This document shows positions 17,785-26,425 of a DNA stretch of 44,868 nt, one piece after another. The notes under the pieces are model-generated. The model saw only the letters and a list, made by a program, of their open reading frames with translations. It made no database searches and was not told the DNA's origin. Source of the DNA: Bacteroidales bacterium (lineage in GTDB: Bacteria > Bacteroidota > Bacteroidia > Bacteroidales > P3). The translations under genes were made by a program, and so were the position numbers. Every line of letters begins with the position of its first letter. Position 1 is the first letter of the stretch. The stretch spans positions 1 through 44,868 of the forward strand of contig JAFZFU010000022.1 of assembly GCA_017555745.1 (NCBI GenBank), given 5' to 3'.

Positions 17785-18645
17785 ATGGCAAATAATAAAT
17801 ATGATACTGTGGCTTTTATATACGATTTTGATGGCACTCTTTCGCCGGACAATATGCAGGAATATGGTTTTATAAAGGCCATTGGCAAGAATGCCGATGA
17901 GTTTTGGGCCGAGAATGCTCGTCTTTCCAAAGAAAATGATGCCAGCAATATACTCTGCTATATGTATCTGATGATAAAGATGGCCAAAAATAATGATATT
18001 TCGCTTAAGCGTGAGTCGTTTCAGCGTTTTGGTAAAGATGTGGAATTATTTGAGGGCGTAAAGGATTGGTTTGCTCGTATCAACGATTATGGTCGCTCCA
18101 AAGGCTTGGATGTTAAGCATTATATTATCTCGTCGGGATTGAAGGAGATGATAGAGGGTACGGCTATAGCCGATGAGTTTGAAAAGATATTTGCCTGTTC
18201 GTTCCTATATAATATAGACGGAGTGGCCTATTGGCCTGCTGTGGCGGTGGACTATACTGCCAAAACACAGTTCCTTTTTAAGATAAACAAGGGCATAAAC
18301 GAGGTGAGCGACAACAGTCGAATCAACGAGTATAAGCCCGAAGATGAACGTCCCGTGCCGTTTACAAGCATGGTATATTTTGGCGATGGCGAAACCGATG
18401 TGCCTTGCATGAAGATGATAAAGGAACATGGCGGCCATGCTGTGGCGGTTTATAAACCCGGCGATATGAAGCGCAAAAAGCGTGCCTTGCAACTGATAAG
18501 CGATGGAAGAGCCAACTTTGTGTCGCCTGCCGACTATTCCGAAGGGCATGAGATAGACTGCATAGCACATACTATTTTGGACAAAATAGCGGTGGACTTG
18601 CGAATAAATAAATTATTGAAAGAACACTCCAAAAGAGTGGAATAA
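17785..18645 (+). CDS. HAD-superfamily phosphatase
   Basis: A 286-residue cytoplasmic haloacid-dehalogenase-type hydrolase. Motif I is DFDGTLSPD (residues about 14-22, nucleophile Asp14). Motif II is the SSG in HYIISSGLKEM. A Lys-containing segment follows, and motif IV is FGDGETDVPCM. The cap is helical and of C1 type, between motifs I and II. The C-terminus extends some 50 residues past motif IV. The substrate is unknown; similarity is to phosphoserine-phosphatase-like HADs. It converges on anmK. Confidence 0.85.
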   Translation: MANNKYDTVAFIYDFDGTLSPDNMQEYGFIKAIGKNADEFWAENARLSKENDASNILCYMYLMIKMAKNNDISLKRESFQRFGKDVELFEGVKDWFARINDYGRSKGLDVKHYIISSGLKEMIEGTAIADEFEKIFACSFLYNIDGVAYWPAVAVDYTAKTQFLFKINKGINEVSDNSRINEYKPEDERPVPFTSMVYFGDGETDVPCMKMIKEHGGHAVAVYKPGDMKRKKRALQLISDGRANFVSPADYSEGHEIDCIAHTILDKIAVDLRINKLLKEHSKRVE

Positions 18646-18651
18646 GAAAGT

Positions 18652-18689
18652 AACGAGTCAACAAGGTTTTATCATCTTGTTGACTCGTT
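18652..18689. terminator. Hairpin between converging HAD and anmK genes
   Basis: Fourteen perfect pairs (18652-18665 with 18676-18689) around a 10-nt loop lie 7 nt after the HAD stop and 3 nt before the anmK stop. T-runs are weak on both sides. Confidence 0.6.
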
Positions 18690-18692
18690 GGT

Positions 18693-19763
18693 TTAACGGG
18701 ATATCCCCGATATGTTGCCGCCACAGTTGTCTGTGCCGGCACCCGTTACACTGCTTAGGCAGTTGTTGATGCCTTTTATTCGCAGCACTCCCAAAAAGGC
18801 AAATATTATGGCTTCTTTGTAGTTGATAACCTCTTTTGACGGTATTACTACTTTGGAATTCGGACAGTGGAGTGATATACATTCTATCAAAAAGGTATTC
18901 AAAGCACCTCCGCCGGTTATCATTACATTGCTTAGTTTTTCGTTGTTTATTACTTTGGCTATTTGGAAGCTTATATGTTCGGATAGTGTACGCAAAAGGT
19001 CGGCAGTGGGGCAATGGGAGGGTATTAGTGGCAAAAGTTCTTCCACCAACCATTCTTTTCCCAACGATTTTGGCGCCTTGCGGCTATAGTATTCCAATGC
19101 GTTTAGTTGCGATAGCAGGTCCTCTATTATTGTTCCGCTTTGTGCTGTCAGTCCGTCGCGGTCGTATTCCATACCCATTTTGTTTGCCAATAGGTTAAGA
19201 ATCATATTGCAAGGCGAAATGTCGAATGCTATCCGTTTGTCGTTTTTCCTAAACGATATGTTTGAAAAACCGCCAAGGTTCAGGCAGGCGTCGTAGTCGG
19301 CAAATAGCAGCTGGTCGCCTATGGGCACAAGTGGCGCCCCTTGTCCGCCCAATGCCACATCGAAGGTGCGGAAGTTGCCCACCACCAAATGCCCCGTTTC
19401 GGCCGCTATACTGTCGATGTCGCCAATCTGTGTGGTGATGCCTATATCGGGCCTATGGAATATGGTATGCCCATGCGAGGATATGAAATCCAACAACTCT
19501 ACACCATAATGTTGTTTAAACTCGTTGACCTTTTTGCCAAAGTAATGACCAAGGTCCACGTTTGTTTTTGCGTATTCCCATGCCGATTTTTGTTCCAATC
19601 GGCTCAGTATTTCCTTCCATTCGTCGGGGTAGGGGTAGGTGTGCGATGCCAATAGTTCAAAATTCCATTTGTCGGTATAGTCAAAGCGGCAGTAGGCTAT
19701 ATCCAGTCCATCGAGCGATGTTCCCGACATTAATCCTATTGTGTATAAGGTTGTTGTGTTCAT
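18693..19763 (-). CDS. anmK: Anhydro-N-acetylmuramic acid kinase
   Basis: A 356-residue cytoplasmic sugar kinase converting 1,6-anhydro-MurNAc to MurNAc-6-phosphate in peptidoglycan recycling. The ASKHA-type ATP site is seen as GLMSGTSLDGLD (residues about 10-21). Further motifs are ISSHGHTIFHRP, GDQLLF, CLNLGGFSNIS, DISPCNMILN and TGGGALNTFL. The length is close to the usual 370. It is divergent from the ABC gene; no murQ or other recycling gene adjoins it. Confidence 0.93.
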   Translation of the reverse strand: MNTTTLYTIGLMSGTSLDGLDIAYCRFDYTDKWNFELLASHTYPYPDEWKEILSRLEQKSAWEYAKTNVDLGHYFGKKVNEFKQHYGVELLDFISSHGHTIFHRPDIGITTQIGDIDSIAAETGHLVVGNFRTFDVALGGQGAPLVPIGDQLLFADYDACLNLGGFSNISFRKNDKRIAFDISPCNMILNLLANKMGMEYDRDGLTAQSGTIIEDLLSQLNALEYYSRKAPKSLGKEWLVEELLPLIPSHCPTADLLRTLSEHISFQIAKVINNEKLSNVMITGGGALNTFLIECISLHCPNSKVVIPSKEVINYKEAIIFAFLGVLRIKGINNCLSSVTGAGTDNCGGNISGISR

Positions 19764-19785
19764 ATCGTAATGATGTTATCTTTTG

Positions 19786-19793
19786 CAAATATA
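19786..19793 (-). promoter_or_regulatory. -7 box of anmK
   Basis: Minus-strand TATATTTG followed by C lies 22 bp before the anmK ATG. Confidence 0.5.
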
Positions 19794-19879
19794 CGTTATT
19801 TTTTCGGTATGGCATGGTGTGGGTGGCATTATTTTAAAACCTATTGCCAAAGAATGGCTTTTTATCCGAAAAAAAAGTG

Positions 19880-19887
19880 TACCTTTG
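19880..19887 (+). promoter_or_regulatory. -7 box of the fused ABC ATPase gene
   Basis: TACCTTTG lies 26 bp before the ATG at 19914. It rules out the much earlier in-frame start at 19770. Confidence 0.5.
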
Positions 19888-19913
19888 TAGTCGCAAAAAC
19901 AATATTTAAACTA

Positions 19914-21659
19914 ATGCAAATGAGTGGCAATAAAGTTCTTGAAATAGAAAATCTGACTGTCGATTTTTATCATGAAGGCAGCTTCCGCACGGTGGTGAAA
20001 GGTGTAAGCTATAGTGTTGAGCGTGGCAAAACATTGGGTATAGTGGGCGAAAGTGGTTCGGGCAAAAGTGTCAGTTCCATGGCTGTGATGGGTTTGTTGC
20101 CGGGCAAGGCCAAATGTCGTGTGGCAGGAAATATATGGTATTATACTGCCGCCGGCGAAAGGGTGGACCTCTTAAGCCTTACCGACAGCCAAATGCGCAA
20201 CTATCGCGGAAGACATATATCCATGATTTTTCAGGAGCCGATGACGTCGCTCAATCCCGTGCATACCTGTGGCGAACAGATAATAGAGGTGTTGCAAACG
20301 CATCAAAACATTTCGCATGGCGAGGCTTATGCCAAGGCGTTGAAGCTGATGGAAGAGGTGATGATACCGCGCCCCGAAAAGATAATGAATAGCTACCCCC
20401 ACCAAGTATCGGGCGGGCAAAAGCAAAGGGTGATGATAGCCATGGCGTTGGCTTGCAATCCTGATGTGCTTATTGCCGACGAGCCTACAACGGCTCTCGA
20501 CGTTACGGTGCAGAAAACAATATTGGAACTCCTTGCCAATTTACAACAAAAGTATGGCATGGCCATAATATTCATCACCCACGACTTGGGCGTTATTGCC
20601 AATATAGCCCACGATGTGGCGGTGCTTTACAAAGGCGAGGTGGTGGAACATAAGCCGGCCAAAGAGCTTTTCTACAATCCTTCGCACCCCTATACAAAGG
20701 GTTTGTTGGCTTGTCGTCCTCCGTTGGACAGCCGTCCCGTAAGACTTTATACCGTTGCCGACTACCTTGGCGGCAATGTTGCCGACAATCCGCCTTGCGA
20801 AACAGCCGAACAACGCTCTGTGCGACACAGTCGGATATACTCTCAGCCTCCCATCCTCAGCGTAAACGACCTTGAGGTAACCTATCCTCTCAAAAAGAGT
20901 ATTACCGGCAAGGTGTTGCAGAGTCTTACCGCTGTGGATAAGGTCAGTTTTGATGTATATCGTGGCGAAACGTTGGGTCTTGTAGGCGAAAGCGGCTGTG
21001 GCAAAACTACTTTGGGTCGGGCTTTGATGCGGTTGATAGACAAAAGCAGTGGCTCCATAACCTTCGAAGGTACACGCCTCGACCTCCTTAATGCCAAGCA
21101 AATGCGTATGCTGCGACCCAAGGTGCAGATTATTTTTCAAGACCCTTATTCGTCGCTCAATCCGCGTATAACGGTGGGCGATGCCATTATGGAACCGCTG
21201 AGGGTGTGGAACAAAGGCGGCAACAACAACCACGAACGCCGAGAGTATGTGCTTAATCTTATGAAAGAGGTGGGCCTCGACCAAGAGCATTACAACCGTT
21301 ATCCTCACGAGTTTTCGGGTGGGCAACGCCAGAGGGTGTGTATAGCACGGGCATTGGCATTGAAACCCTCGCTGGTGGTATGCGACGAAAGTGTGTCGGC
21401 TCTCGATGTATCGGTGCAGGCTCAGGTGCTTAACCTCCTCAATGATCTTAAAAACAAATGGGGCTTTACATATATTTTTATCTCGCACGACCTATCGGTG
21501 GTCAAGTTTCTTGCCGACCGATTGATGATAATGCGACAAGGCAAGGTGGTGGAGATGGGCGATGCCGACGCCATATATGCCAATCCGCAACAGGAATATA
21601 CCCGCAATCTTATTGAGGCTATACCCAAGGTGGGAAGCTATACTTTGGATGCCGATTGA
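19914..21659 (+). CDS. Peptide/nickel-type ABC transporter, two fused ATPase domains
   Basis: 581 residues combining DppD-like and DppF-like ATPases in one chain, as in YejF or GsiA. Domain 1 (residues about 5-260) has Walker A GESGSGKS, signature VSGGQKQR and Walker B VLIADEPTTALD, with an oligopeptide-type tail CRPPLDSRP. Domain 2 (about 315-575) has GESGCGKT, FSGGQRQR and LVVCDESVSALD; in this Walker B the usual DEP is DES, while the Glu is kept. It would energise uptake of peptides together with permeases and a binding protein that are not encoded nearby. The start could also be two codons on (19920). Confidence 0.9.
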   Translation: MQMSGNKVLEIENLTVDFYHEGSFRTVVKGVSYSVERGKTLGIVGESGSGKSVSSMAVMGLLPGKAKCRVAGNIWYYTAAGERVDLLSLTDSQMRNYRGRHISMIFQEPMTSLNPVHTCGEQIIEVLQTHQNISHGEAYAKALKLMEEVMIPRPEKIMNSYPHQVSGGQKQRVMIAMALACNPDVLIADEPTTALDVTVQKTILELLANLQQKYGMAIIFITHDLGVIANIAHDVAVLYKGEVVEHKPAKELFYNPSHPYTKGLLACRPPLDSRPVRLYTVADYLGGNVADNPPCETAEQRSVRHSRIYSQPPILSVNDLEVTYPLKKSITGKVLQSLTAVDKVSFDVYRGETLGLVGESGCGKTTLGRALMRLIDKSSGSITFEGTRLDLLNAKQMRMLRPKVQIIFQDPYSSLNPRITVGDAIMEPLRVWNKGGNNNHERREYVLNLMKEVGLDQEHYNRYPHEFSGGQRQRVCIARALALKPSLVVCDESVSALDVSVQAQVLNLLNDLKNKWGFTYIFISHDLSVVKFLADRLMIMRQGKVVEMGDADAIYANPQQEYTRNLIEAIPKVGSYTLDAD

Positions 21660-21683
21660 TAAGCAAGCCAATAATACTACTGC

Positions 21684-21725
21684 AAGAGGCAACGAAACTA
21701 CAAGCAAGTTTCGCTGCCTCTTTTT
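21684..21725 (+). terminator. Terminator of the ABC ATPase gene
   Basis: A 15-pair stem (21684-21699 with 21707-21722, one mismatch) with a 7-nt loop, followed by T residues. Confidence 0.8.
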
Positions 21726-21846
21726 CTTACATTCTACTCCTGATTTCGCCACCTCCCGATCCATTGTGCTGACAGACATGTTTAATAAACTTCACCGACT
21801 CGACTACAAAACTTCGTAGACATGCTTATAAAAGTGATTCCAAAGT

Positions 21847-22917
21847 TTGGAATATAGAAATCCAAGGGGCATTGACAACTTTTCTATAGAAAGTGAAGAT
21901 GTAGAACATCGTAATCGTATGGAGATGAACGGACTATTTACTTGGGAGTTTGGCCGTGGAGAACATTCACGGATTCTTTTCCGTAAGGATGGTGTAGAAT
22001 TGGCTGAACTTATTTATAATCCGAAGTATACGGAAAAGGGGAATGATAATGTAAGTATTCCTAAACTTGTAGTGCCAACCGTTCCACAAAAGCCGGATAT
22101 TGTTCTTCAATTGACAAAGAACGACCTGCATAATGGCATGAAGATGACTTATCTTTTTGATGCAAAATATCGCATAGGAGAAAAGGACAATGGAGCAGAT
22201 GTGCCACCGGATGATGCCATCAACCAAATGCATCGTTATCGTGATGCTATTTATTATAAGGATTATGATTCTGGCCAATTAAAAAAAGAGGTGATTGGAG
22301 GATATATCTTATTCCCTGGCACAGGCGAACCGCATGATGTGGCAAAGTCTAGATTTTACGAATCAATAAAGGAAGTGAACATTGGTGCATTTCCTTTACG
22401 CCCTAAGGATGAACAAAACAGGAAATTCTTAGAGGAATTTATTTCTGATATTATTAAGCGGAAATCTTCTGAAACTATTGCAGAGATTATTCCTCATAAG
22501 GGAACAGTATTGGAAGTACATGATAGAGTTTTGATAGGCTTGGTTAGCCCAAGTTCGCGAAAGAATTATTATAAGGACTTTGAAAATGGTGAAGCGAAAT
22601 TGTATTATACAGGTGCAAATTTTCCTACAACGATTTCATTGGATGGCCTTCATTATCTTATACCTTATTTTAAAGGACAAGGTATAAAGGATGTATATAA
22701 AATAACTTGTATTAGAACAATTACAGGAAAAGAAGCTAAGCAAGATGAGGGTACAGATGCAAATGTAACGGATTTACGTTTAGCGTTTGAATTGGAATTC
22801 AGTCATGAGCTTTTTGATAACATCAAACCAATAGACTCATCCAAACTTATCAGCTACACTTTTATTGATACTGCATTTGATAAGATAGATGAATGTTTTG
22901 TGATTGATAAGTTGTAA
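21847..22917 (+). CDS. Truncated PD-(D/E)XK nuclease, McrC/DUF2357-associated type
   Basis: About 356 residues resembling the C-terminal half of DUF2357/PDDEXK_7 proteins, which act with McrB-type GTPases in modification-dependent restriction. The nuclease core is visible: KPDIVLQL (Asp near residue 84), then YLFDAKYRI with the D-A-K of the PD-(D/E)XK fold near 107, then AINQMHRYRDAIYY and GYILFPG. The N-terminal DUF2357 part is missing. The frame opens directly after a TGA at 21835; only a TTG at 21847 or an ATG at 21919 could start it, with no promoter. Base composition is AT-richer than the preceding genes. No mcrB partner adjoins it. It is probably the remnant of a defence gene, but it may still be translated. 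Confidence 0.6.
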   Translation: MEYRNPRGIDNFSIESEDVEHRNRMEMNGLFTWEFGRGEHSRILFRKDGVELAELIYNPKYTEKGNDNVSIPKLVVPTVPQKPDIVLQLTKNDLHNGMKMTYLFDAKYRIGEKDNGADVPPDDAINQMHRYRDAIYYKDYDSGQLKKEVIGGYILFPGTGEPHDVAKSRFYESIKEVNIGAFPLRPKDEQNRKFLEEFISDIIKRKSSETIAEIIPHKGTVLEVHDRVLIGLVSPSSRKNYYKDFENGEAKLYYTGANFPTTISLDGLHYLIPYFKGQGIKDVYKITCIRTITGKEAKQDEGTDANVTDLRLAFELEFSHELFDNIKPIDSSKLISYTFIDTAFDKIDECFVIDKL

Positions 22918-23014
22918 CAGGCTTAGATTGTTGATTTATAGAGGGGGTAAATTCTGCTTCGAGAGATAATATAGAAAAGAAAAAAGATTAAGATATCCCT
23001 ACAATGAGATTTTG

Positions 23015-23584
23015 TTATTCGAATACCATAGGGGTGTATTTTTCTTTTTGTGGGGCTTCTTTTATGGGGGCTTCTTTGGGTGAAGTTTTTTTGTTGGCGG
23101 TAGTATCGGTGGTTTGGCTTGCTTCTTTGTTTAGATGGTCTATAATTTCGGATATGGATTTATTACCTTTGTTATCTAACGAGTTGAATATAATATCTTG
23201 TTTTTCCCATATTTCGTAATACGATATAGGGAGCGGTTGCACCTTAACCCGTATTGTACCTTTGTGTAATATGCCCAATTGTTTTGCCGCCACTTTCGAG
23301 AGGTCTACTATGCCTCGTTTGGGACAGCGGTCGTTTATTTTTACTATTACCCAATTGTTGTTTTGAGGGTTTATTATCAATAGCAGTGTTCCAAATTTGT
23401 AATTATGGTGTGCGGCAGTATAGTTTTTTTGCGAAAAACGTTCACCATTCGAGGTCTTTCGGCCTTCAAAGCGGTCGTGGTAATAAGTTACACGCGCAGT
23501 ATGACTTTTGGAAGTGTCGATATCCTGAGCGTGCAACTTACCTAACGATATAAAAAGCAATATGTATACAATAAGTCGTTTCAT
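23015..23584 (-). CDS. RlpA-like septal ring lytic transglycosylase family protein
   Basis: 189 residues. A signal peptide (MKRLIVYILLFISLGKLHA) is followed by a double-psi beta-barrel (residues about 28-115): TARVTYYHDRFEGRKTSNGERF, AAHHNYKFGTLLLI and VIVKINDRCPKRGIVDLSKVAAKQLGI, with the catalytic-type Asp in NDR. No SPOR domain follows. The tail is Lys/Thr/Pro-rich and low in complexity. It is periplasmic and probably cleaves naked glycan strands. It is the last gene of the ribF-to-rlpA operon, 7 bp after kdsC. Confidence 0.82.
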   Translation of the reverse strand: MKRLIVYILLFISLGKLHAQDIDTSKSHTARVTYYHDRFEGRKTSNGERFSQKNYTAAHHNYKFGTLLLIINPQNNNWVIVKINDRCPKRGIVDLSKVAAKQLGILHKGTIRVKVQPLPISYYEIWEKQDIIFNSLDNKGNKSISEIIDHLNKEASQTTDTTANKKTSPKEAPIKEAPQKEKYTPMVFE

Positions 23585-23591
23585 TATCTTT

Positions 23592-24110
23592 TTACCAGTT
23601 TACTGCATCGGGGTGAAACCAATTGTCGTGTAGTCGCAATACTTGTTCAATTACGTCTCTTACACATCCGTATCCCCCGTTTAGGTGCGAAATATAGTCG
23701 GCTATTTCTTTTATTTCTATAGCAGCGTCGGCGGGACAAGTGGCCACACCTACCTGTTTCATTATTTCGTAGTCCGGAATATCATCGCCCATATATAGCA
23801 CTTCGTCGGCTTGCAGATTGTTGTCTTTAAGATATTGATTGAATATCGATATCTTGTTTCCTGCTCCGGTAAATATATCGGTTACTCCCAACGATTCCAT
23901 TCTGTTGTTTATGCTCATCGAAGTGGCACCCGATATTACTGCTATCTTGTAGCCTTTCTTTACGGCGTATTGTATAGCATATCCGTCTTTGATATTGCCG
24001 GCTCTTACCGTTTCTTTGTCGGCATATACCCACACTGCGCCATCGGTCATCACTCCGTCAAAGTCAAACACGAATGCTTTTATCTTATGTAGTTTGTTTT
24101 TGTAATTCAT
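23592..24110 (-). CDS. kdsC: 3-deoxy-D-manno-octulosonate 8-phosphate phosphatase (KdsC-like)
   Basis: A 172-residue HAD phosphatase (C0 type without cap, forming tetramers) that dephosphorylates KDO-8-P in LPS inner-core synthesis. Motif I DFDGVMTDG is at residues 16-24, followed by SGATS and MGDDIPDYEIM (motif IV). The length matches KdsC. It lies 12 bp after hldD, another inner-core gene, which strengthens the call. Confidence 0.88.
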   Translation of the reverse strand: MNYKNKLHKIKAFVFDFDGVMTDGAVWVYADKETVRAGNIKDGYAIQYAVKKGYKIAVISGATSMSINNRMESLGVTDIFTGAGNKISIFNQYLKDNNLQADEVLYMGDDIPDYEIMKQVGVATCPADAAIEIKEIADYISHLNGGYGCVRDVIEQVLRLHDNWFHPDAVNW

Positions 24111-24122
24111 ATCAGCAATGGT

Positions 24123-25088
24123 TTATAAATATTTGTTGGGTATCAGATAATTCGTAACATAGTCGTATACCCCTTCTTTCAGAGTGTGGAAAGGTTTGTT
24201 GTATCCTGATTTTATGAGTTTGTTGTTGTCGGCTTCGGTAAAGTATTGATATTTGTCGCGTATATCTTCGGGTATGTCTATAAACTCTATGTTTATTGGT
24301 TTTTCCATGGCCTCGAACGACGAAGTGGCCAATGTAAGGAAACTTTCGGCACGACCTGTGCCCACATTATACAATCCGCTTTCGGGACGGTTTTTGTATA
24401 AATGTATAAGGATGTCTATAACATCTTTTACGTAAATAAAGTCGCGTAGTTGCATTCCGTCTTCAAAGTCGCTGCGATGCGAGCGAAATAGTTGCATGGC
24501 ACCTGTCTTTTTCACTGTTTCGAAAGTGTGCAACACCACCGATGCCATTCTTCCTTTGTGGTATTCGTTGGGACCATACACGTTAAAGAACTTTGTTCCT
24601 GCCCAAAAAGGAGGAGTCTTTTTCTGTGCCAACGCCCATTTGTCGAAGTCGTTTTTGCTTCGACCGTAGGGGTTGAGGGGTTTTAGAGTATCCACTATGC
24701 TGTGGCTGTCTATGTATCCGGCTTCGCCGTTGCCGTATGTAGCCGCCGATGAGGCATATATCAAAGGGATATTGTATAGGCTACATTTTTTCCACATCTC
24801 TTTGCTATAGTTGATGTTTAGGTCTTCGAAGATATTCCAGTCAAACTCGGTGGTATCGGTGCGGGCACCAAGATGGAATATAAATTCTACCTTTTCGTGG
24901 TTTTTGTCGAACCATTCAAAGAAGATGTTTCTATCTACTTTTTCGACGATTTTTTTTGTCTCCCAATTTTTTATTTTTTGAGTTTTTGTAAAGTCGTCTA
25001 CTATAACTATATTGTCAATACCTTGTTGGTTTAGTATTCCTACCAATCCGCTGGCTATAAAACCTGCGGCACCTGTTACTACTATCAT
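24123..25088 (-). CDS. hldD: ADP-L-glycero-D-manno-heptose 6-epimerase
   Basis: A 321-residue extended short-chain dehydrogenase/reductase epimerising ADP-D,D-heptose to ADP-L,D-heptose for the LPS inner core. The N-terminal nucleotide site is VTGAAGFIASGL. SSAATYG and the catalytic YGRSK (NPYGRSKNDFDKW) follow, then KFFNVYGPNEYHKGRMASV and DFIYVKDV, as in HldD. The start overlaps the upstream gene's stop by one base (TAATG), indicating translational coupling. The matching heptose-7-phosphate kinase is encoded at 34763-35767. Confidence 0.93.
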   Translation of the reverse strand: MIVVTGAAGFIASGLVGILNQQGIDNIVIVDDFTKTQKIKNWETKKIVEKVDRNIFFEWFDKNHEKVEFIFHLGARTDTTEFDWNIFEDLNINYSKEMWKKCSLYNIPLIYASSAATYGNGEAGYIDSHSIVDTLKPLNPYGRSKNDFDKWALAQKKTPPFWAGTKFFNVYGPNEYHKGRMASVVLHTFETVKKTGAMQLFRSHRSDFEDGMQLRDFIYVKDVIDILIHLYKNRPESGLYNVGTGRAESFLTLATSSFEAMEKPINIEFIDIPEDIRDKYQYFTEADNNKLIKSGYNKPFHTLKEGVYDYVTNYLIPNKYL

Positions 25089-26422
25089 TATTTATTATTT
25101 AATTGTTTATTCTTTAAAGAGTTGGCATATTCGAGCATACCTTCGTATACTTCGGTCCATTTTTCCCATCCCATACTGTTGCATAGGTTGTTGTTGTGCC
25201 ATATACTATAAAACGTACCTTCTACCGATTTTATTTCGTCGATAATGTTTTTTATTGTGTTAGAGGCCTCTTCGGGAGTGTGGTTCATATATTTTTTCAA
25301 GGTTGTATCCATTATTGCAAATGGGTGTACCACCAATGTGGTTTCGGCATCTGTTTCGAGGTCGTAAAAATTAAAAGGTGTACATATACTTGCTCTGAAA
25401 CCATATTCGTTGCTATATCCCATCGAAAAGTCGGCTTCGATACCATTGTCTATAAGATTCTTGTAGCTGGTGGGCAATTGAAATCTGAGGAAATGGAATC
25501 GGCTGCGCACTATGGGTTTATGCATTACTTGCGATAGCCTTTTTATTTCGGATGTCAGTTTGTTTTCGTTGTCGAGCGATGCATAGGATGGATGTATTCC
25601 CACTTTGCAGTAGTCGCCAAGGTGTTTTATAAGTTCTTGAAAGCGTAGGTTGTTGTGTGATATGTTTTTGTCGTAGTTGTCGTAGTCGGCAAAAAGTATA
25701 AAGAACAATAGTTCGGAGTGGTATTTTTGAGCGGTGGACAGTATATAATCGAAGGTGTCGTAAGGGTCTTCGCGAAGTTTCAACGTTACCAATACTCTCA
25801 TTTTTACACTTTCGTAGTCTCGTTTTATTACATCTCTTATAAAGGCGCCTATGCTTCGGAATACGCCTTTGCCTTTAAAAGAGTATGCTGCATCTACATC
25901 GATGGTGTTTACAAAATGGAATCGGCGTATGGGTATTGCAAAATCGGGATATTGTTCTTCTATTTTATTTTTCAATAATTCGGCCCATTTGTTTACCAAT
26001 GGTATATGCAGAAAGTTATGCTGATATGCTGTACTGTTTTTGTAGTCAAAGCGTTGATGTATGTCTTTGAGGTGTGGAAGATATTCTTCATATCGCGACA
26101 CCAAATAAAACGATGCTGCAAAGATATCAAACGGCAGACTCAAATCTTTTCCGTATGTTTCAAAAAAGATGGGCAGGTTTTCGTATGTCGACACTTGTAT
26201 GTCTTGATCTTCGATGGATGTTTGAGATAGTAAATCGCTTTGTTTGATGTATAATCCATCACCGATCTTTTGTTTTGCATAACATAGTTTACATCCCTCA
26301 AACGATGTATAATAGTCTTGATCCAGAGTAATCTTGAAAGGGATATGTAGTATACTTTGGAATATTAGGTTTAATGTATATCCTATTCTATTGGTCAGTT
26401 TGGGGACATAAATCAGCATCAT
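25088..26422 (-). CDS. Polysaccharide deacetylase-like protein
   Basis: A 444-residue protein with no signal peptide. The C-terminal half resembles a divergent NodB/polysaccharide-deacetylase barrel: TIDVDAAYSFKGKG near residue 173 (Asp-x-Asp metal-type motif), VGIHPSYAS (His) and FHFLRFQLP, ending with YSIWHNNNLC. The N-terminal 150 residues contain an LPFDIFAASFYLVSRYEEY segment typical of this Bacteroidota family. The substrate is unknown. The position between phoH and hldD suggests a role in surface polysaccharide or LPS processing. It starts 3 bp after the phoH stop. Confidence 0.72.
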   Translation of the reverse strand: MMLIYVPKLTNRIGYTLNLIFQSILHIPFKITLDQDYYTSFEGCKLCYAKQKIGDGLYIKQSDLLSQTSIEDQDIQVSTYENLPIFFETYGKDLSLPFDIFAASFYLVSRYEEYLPHLKDIHQRFDYKNSTAYQHNFLHIPLVNKWAELLKNKIEEQYPDFAIPIRRFHFVNTIDVDAAYSFKGKGVFRSIGAFIRDVIKRDYESVKMRVLVTLKLREDPYDTFDYILSTAQKYHSELLFFILFADYDNYDKNISHNNLRFQELIKHLGDYCKVGIHPSYASLDNENKLTSEIKRLSQVMHKPIVRSRFHFLRFQLPTSYKNLIDNGIEADFSMGYSNEYGFRASICTPFNFYDLETDAETTLVVHPFAIMDTTLKKYMNHTPEEASNTIKNIIDEIKSVEGTFYSIWHNNNLCNSMGWEKWTEVYEGMLEYANSLKNKQLNNK

Positions 26423-26425
26423 ATC

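Noticed and set aside
20541..21488. Long minus-strand frame (315 residues) opposite the fused ABC ATPase
   Set aside because: It is a shadow of the plus-strand ATPase with intact Walker and signature motifs; its translation has no family features.
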